The position numbers were made by a program, and so were the translations under genes. Positions 63,148 through 64,000 of a DNA stretch of 64,000 nucleotides are shown one piece after another. A model generated the notes under the pieces. The model did no database searches. It was not told the origin of the DNA and saw only the letters and a list, made by a program, of their open reading frames with translations. The stretch covers positions 1-64,000 of the forward strand of contig NZ_BONK01000012.1 of NCBI RefSeq assembly GCF_016862675.1. Reading direction: 5' to 3'. Position 1 is the first letter of the stretch. Each line of letters starts with the position of its first letter. This DNA comes from Cellulomonas chitinilytica. Its GTDB lineage: Bacteria; Actinomycetota; Actinomycetes; Actinomycetales; Cellulomonadaceae.

Positions 63148-64000
63148 CCGCCCGGCTGCGACTGTGGGGCGGGTTCGCGGTCGCCGCCGTGCTGCTGTTC
63201 GTCGTCGCGCCCGGAGCGCTGTCCGACTTCCGGCTCAACCTGCTCGCGAAGTTCCTCTGCCTCGCGATGGTGGCCGTCGGCATCGGCCTCGCCTGGGGCC
63301 GCGGCGGGATGCTCACGCTCGGTCAGGGCGTGTTCTTCGGGCTCGGCGGCTACCTGATGGCGATGCACCTCAAGCTCGCCGACGCCGGTCCCGGCGGCGT
63401 CCCCGACTTCATGCTGCTGTACGGGGACGGCACGGTGCCGGGCTGGTGGGAGCCGTTCCGGGACCCGGTCGTGACGGTCGTCGCGATCCTCGTCGTCCCC
63501 ACCGGCCTCGCGGCCCTGCTCGGCCTGGCCGTGTTCAAGCGGCGGGTGCGGGGCGCGTACTTCGCGATCCTGTCGCAGGCGCTCGCGGCGGCGTTCGCGA
63601 TCCTGCTGATCGGGCAGCAGAAGGTCACCGGCGGCACGAACGGCCTCAACGGCTTCAAGTCCTTCTTCGGCTTCACGCTGGCCGACCCGCTCAACAAGCG
63701 GATGCTCTACTTCATCGCCGCCGGGGTGCTCCTCGCGATGGTCGCGGCGACCCGGCTGCTCATGCGCTCCCGCTACGGGGAACTGCTCGTCGCGGTCCGC
63801 GACCAGGAGAACCGCGTCCGGTTCCTCGGGTACGACCCGGCAGGCGTCAAGGTCGTCGCGTACGCCACGGCGGCCTGCTTCGCGGCGATCGGCGGGGCGC
63901 TGTTCACGCCGATCGTGGGGATCATCTCGCCGGCCGACGTCGGCGTGGTGGCGTCCATCGCGTTCCTCGTGGGCGTCGCGATCGGCGGCCGGGCCACGCT
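63144..64000 (+). CDS. urtC: Urea ABC transporter permease UrtC, 3'-truncated by window edge
   Basis: The ATG overlaps the urtB stop and opens MTARLRLWGGFAVAAVLLFV. The frame stays open to base 64000, giving about 285 residues. Signatures are GLAWGRGGMLTLGQGVFFGL, RGAYFAILSQALAAAFAILL, NGLNGFKSFFGFTLADPLNK and the conserved RDQENRVRFLGYDPAGVKVV, typical of UrtC/LivM permeases. Several TM helices are visible. The ATPase genes urtD and urtE are expected beyond the window. Confidence 0.92.
   Translation, partial: MTARLRLWGGFAVAAVLLFVVAPGALSDFRLNLLAKFLCLAMVAVGIGLAWGRGGMLTLGQGVFFGLGGYLMAMHLKLADAGPGGVPDFMLLYGDGTVPGWWEPFRDPVVTVVAILVVPTGLAALLGLAVFKRRVRGAYFAILSQALAAAFAILLIGQQKVTGGTNGLNGFKSFFGFTLADPLNKRMLYFIAAGVLLAMVAATRLLMRSRYGELLVAVRDQENRVRFLGYDPAGVKVVAYATAACFAAIGGALFTPIVGIISPADVGVVASIAFLVGVAIGGRAT

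Overview
The window looks like a chromosomal stretch from a very high-GC actinobacterium of the Micrococcales, most likely Cellulomonas or a close relative. This rests on base composition, the abundance of GTG starts, and gene order. The run lpqE-like / carD / ispD / ispF ... cysS / rlmB is the conserved actinobacterial neighbourhood known from Mycobacterium, and senX3-regX3 sits beside pstSCAB. Most genes are housekeeping, regulatory or cell-surface genes. I see no insertion sequence, prophage or CRISPR array.

Layout. 1-4.3 kb: the 3' part of a large MalT/LuxR-type regulator, a small reverse-strand gene, and a stress-type cluster of small proteins (membrane protein, DUF6325, SHOCT, DUF1269). 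4.4-10.6 kb: senX3-regX3 and pstS-pstC-pstA-pstB, a phosphate-starvation regulon with two candidate 11-nt direct-repeat PHO boxes. 10.7-13.5 kb: lipoprotein, carD, ispD and ispF. 13.3-18.1 kb: EamA exporter with a divergent LysR regulator, a quinone-oxidoreductase-like enzyme and an FAD-linked oxidase. 18.2-21.4 kb: TetR, MFS and alanine-racemase-fold enzyme in an overlapping operon divergent from the oxidase. 21.5-26.7 kb: cysS, rlmB, a DUF4032 kinase-like gene and an msmK/ugpC-type sugar-import ATPase.

26.9-31.3 kb holds three tandem paralogous membrane-anchored PQQ-like beta-propeller proteins. 31.5-33.5 kb is a small type VII secretion-like cluster (YbaB-fold, EspC-like, WXG100-like, YbaB-fold) without any visible secretion machinery. 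33.5-35.0 kb has two tandem DUF3592-like membrane proteins. 35-37.3 kb is otsBA (trehalose). 37.5-40.9 kb has a Ser/Thr kinase with a multi-pass C-terminus, a membrane protein and a DsbA-like thioredoxin-fold protein. A tRNA-Thr(TGT) follows at 41.0 kb. 41-45.7 kb holds small hypotheticals, a LacI regulator, an OhrR-like MarR regulator and a pentapeptide-repeat protein.

45.7-54.4 kb is the most unusual part. A divergent LuxR-type response regulator and histidine kinase are followed by two paralogous cassettes. Each cassette encodes a SipW/ER-type signal peptidase (Ser/His, no catalytic Lys) embedded among small and mid-sized secreted proteins with alike signal peptides. A GDSL hydrolase lies between them. 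This resembles the SipW-TasA/camelysin surface-fibre logic and may be an undescribed actinobacterial version.

54.4-64 kb: ung, DUF3263, a LytR_C protein, a cold-shock protein, a GH15-like secreted protein, groEL with two CIRCE operators and no groES, and the start of the urea importer operon urtA-urtB-urtC, cut by the window end. A recurrent theme is a -10-like TANNNT hexamer 6-7 nt upstream of ATG/GTG in at least fourteen genes. It predicts leaderless transcripts and helped to choose starts.
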